This document shows, one piece after another, positions 25,560 to 27,208 of a stretch of DNA of 27,208 nt. The notes under the pieces are model-generated. The model searched no databases. It saw only the letters and a list, made by a program, of their open reading frames with translations, and was not told the DNA's origin. The stretch's first letter is position 1; every line of letters starts with the position of its first letter. Location of the stretch: assembly GCA_001586965.3 (NCBI GenBank), contig LUCW03001997.1:1-27208 (forward strand), in the 5' to 3' direction. The position numbers and the translations under genes are program-made. This stretch comes from Sphaeroforma sirkka (Eukaryota; Opisthokonta; Ichthyosporea; Ichthyophonida).

Positions 25560-25812
25560 TTGCTTATTGACGGTCATACAGTATTGGCCATACTGAACAG
25601 CAGGGCAAAAGGTATACTTATCACCAAAGTATCGAGTTGAACACAAAACAATAAGATCTATCGGAAGCCAAGGAGAGTTGGCTTGATGAGTTTAGTGGGC
25701 GTATCCGATCGTATGGACAGGTTGAGCTTACTGTTGGATTTGCTGGTAACAATTGGGCGTTTCTTTACTTGGGTGGCCATGGATACGAAGTTATGTACTT
25801 GGGTCGTCGCTG
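25560..25812 (+). pseudogene. pol: Element C aspartic protease remnant
   Basis: LLIDGHTVLAILNSRAKGI near 25560-25616 aligns with the retropepsin active-site strand, but the catalytic Asp reads Asn and the following Gly reads Arg. After a stop and frame change, YGQVELTVGFAGNNWAFLYL and VMYLGRR (25721-25810) match the later protease strands and the closing LGRD-type block. It is inactive and older than A and B. Sequence up to about 25980 may be its linker towards RT. Confidence 0.5.
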
Positions 25813-26124
25813 ACAGTAAGGACAAGAACAGACCAAATATTGAAGTTAAGGAAGACTTGACTTGGGCCTTGGGGTCCGTCAAAGTCGCCCAGAAACGAAA
25901 TGCTTTCTGCGGAGGAATGTATGACTGGCTGCAGGAGATTTGCATGGGTAGATGGCAAACAATCTACCATCACAGGGACTGAGCACAAGATCATGATACA
26001 AAGATGGTACTAGCCCAGTTTGTATATGGCATGAGTAAAAAAGAATCCTCAAAGAGAAAGACCATCAGTGATATAATTAATAGCCTATTATGTTAGCAGT
26101 ACAAGTTCGTTCCGGAATAGATAG
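25813..26124. other. Possible tail of element C, otherwise unassigned
   Basis: One frame gives a stretch with NRPNIEVKEDL that could be the protease-RT linker of C. No RT motif follows, so C appears cut off here. Confidence 0.3.
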
Positions 26125-26254
26125 GTCGCGGCGGACCATAAAAGCACTTTCAGGGAAATCGTGCAAAAATAAATATTACAATTTTTTTGTCGCGGCGGAC
26201 CATAAAAGCACTTTCAGGGAAATCGTACCAAAAAATAAATATTACAATTTTTTT
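26125..26254 (+). repeat. Direct tandem repeat, 2 x 64-66 bp
   Basis: Two copies (26125-26188, 26189-26254) starting GTCGCGGCGGACCATAAAAG and ending in ATTACAATTTTTTT. They differ at a few bases and in A-run length. The GCGGAC-ATAAAAGCA core recurs inverted at 26393-26414. Confidence 0.85.
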
Positions 26255-26392
26255 GGCGCCATAAAAAATTCAAATCCGGTATCAGTAGCTTTATTCAAAG
26301 GTTTAAATTATATACGATACGAACAGTCTTGAGTCCACCTCGTCATTCTGTTCCTTATAGTCTTAGTGAAAGTCTGAACTCTAACGCTGGAC

Positions 26393-26414
26393 GCGGACTG
26401 CTTTTATAGTCCGC
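26393..26414. repeat. Hairpin with inverted copy of the repeat core
   Basis: Perfect 7-bp arms (GCGGACT / AGTCCGC) with an 8-nt loop. The minus strand reads GCGGACTATAAAAGCA, one base different from the core of the 26125-26254 repeat, and includes TATAAAAG. Confidence 0.7.
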
Positions 26415-26540
26415 TAGGATCTGTCTCTATCTAACATTTTAAGCTGTTAATTATAACTTTAACGCTCGTAGTGAGAGAGGGAAAGGTACGGACCTAGAAA
26501 ACCCTCTGCTACGATGTCTTGAACTTTCTCATGGGATTAT

Positions 26541-26562
26541 CGTCTACGAATATTCGTAGACG
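26541..26562. repeat. 22-bp perfect palindrome and its partial direct copy
   Basis: The two halves (CGTCTACGAAT and its reverse complement) meet without a spacer. A 12-bp part, CGTAGACGCTTT, at 26555-26566 recurs at 26585-26596. Confidence 0.8.
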
Positions 26563-26599
26563 CTTTGATCTGTTCGTGAATATACGTAGACGCTTTAAG

Positions 26600-27208
26600 G
26601 GATGATCCATCATGCAGAAATGACACTCAAAAATTATCAAGGCTTGGTTGGTAACCTCCTAAATTGAAAACAGCATGATCATAAGCACTCCTAAAATAAT
26701 CACACTCGTTTCAGTCCTAGCCAGGTTAATTTTGCGGTTCATGGTTATTTACGAATAACCCTGGCTTGAGCCTCCTGAAATAAAAAAACCCAATACATAA
26801 GAATTTTCTGTATCATGACTCTGTCATTCTGGACACGCCAAAATTCCAGAGTAACGAAAGGTCTCGAAAATGCATTAGGAGTCCTGAAACTCCTATTTAC
26901 ATTTTGGTTTTCTTTTTTTGCTAACAAAACAAAACAACAAAAATTCTTTTATTAAATAAATATTTAGTTGTTTCGAGTCGTGCACTCGTGTGAGTGAGTC
27001 GTGCCCGTGTGGGCCCAGGGGCGTCGGCCGTACCGCCGGGCATATTAGGCTAAAAATATTGGTTCAAAAAAAGACAAAATATAAATTTATTTATTGTATG
27101 TTAGCTAGTTACCGGAGTAGTTCACCCTTCCACCTCGATTTGTTTTAAAAAAAACCCCCATTTGTTTTATTTTTTGATGTATATGTTTTTAAAAAATATA
27201 TTCTTCGT
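26600..27208. other. AT-rich DNA without recognised genes
   Basis: No coding signal. Contains several CTCCT(A/G)AA motifs (near 26657, 26690, 26771, 26881), a hairpin CGAGT/ACTCG at 26974-26988 and a GC-rich patch at about 27000-27042 bounded by TGCCCG and CGGGCA. The last 150 bp are A/T runs. Confidence 0.4.

Noticed and set aside
26977..27042. GC-rich patch as a structural RNA gene
   Set aside because: Only short hairpins; no recognised RNA family and no Pol III boxes.

Overview
This window is eukaryotic, repeat-dominated DNA. Almost everything recognisable is retrotransposon: two near-complete Ty3/gypsy LTR elements (called A and B here), remains of a third (C), and a decayed non-LTR (LINE) fragment. 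I found no convincing host gene, functional RNA gene or CRISPR array. The species cannot be named from this sequence. LTRs, chromodomain integrases and a tRNA-derived (SINE-like) insert place it in a eukaryote, perhaps a protist or fungus.

Layout. About 300-1830: decayed LINE reverse transcriptase. 2329-12389: element A, about 247-bp LTRs (TG...CA), 4-bp target duplication ACGA, a 1.26-kb leader, then gag, protease, RT, RNase H, an adenine-methyltransferase-like (Dam/NPPW) domain, integrase and chromodomain. A 3' untranslated region with arrays of short TATA-bearing repeats and a G-run polypurine tract follows. The integrase C-terminus, 3' UTR, 3' LTR and 57 bp of flanking DNA are duplicated in tandem (period 1513 bp). 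12448-13388: unassigned. 13453-25199: element B, about 596-bp LTRs, target duplication TTAC, same domain order. Its gag-protease segment is present three times in tandem (period about 2.06 kb), and each copy carries an antisense tRNA-like insert. 13389-13452 and 25200-26000: gag and protease remains of element C, into whose gag B has jumped. 26000-27208: AT-rich DNA with a 64-bp direct repeat, a 22-bp palindrome and small hairpins.

How the parts would work together. Gag packages the RNA, protease matures the polyprotein, RT/RNase H copies the RNA, and the integrase with its chromodomain inserts the cDNA, probably guided by chromatin. The most unusual component is the methyltransferase-like module between RNase H and integrase in both A and B. 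A comparable domain is known from DIRS-type retroelements. Its role here is unknown.

Reading-frame integrity. Most breaks in A and B are single-base frame changes, many in runs of one base, while the LTR pairs and tandem copies are almost identical in substitutions. Either the elements died very recently or the assembly carries homopolymer errors. Entries below mark frame segments and do not assume a joined product.
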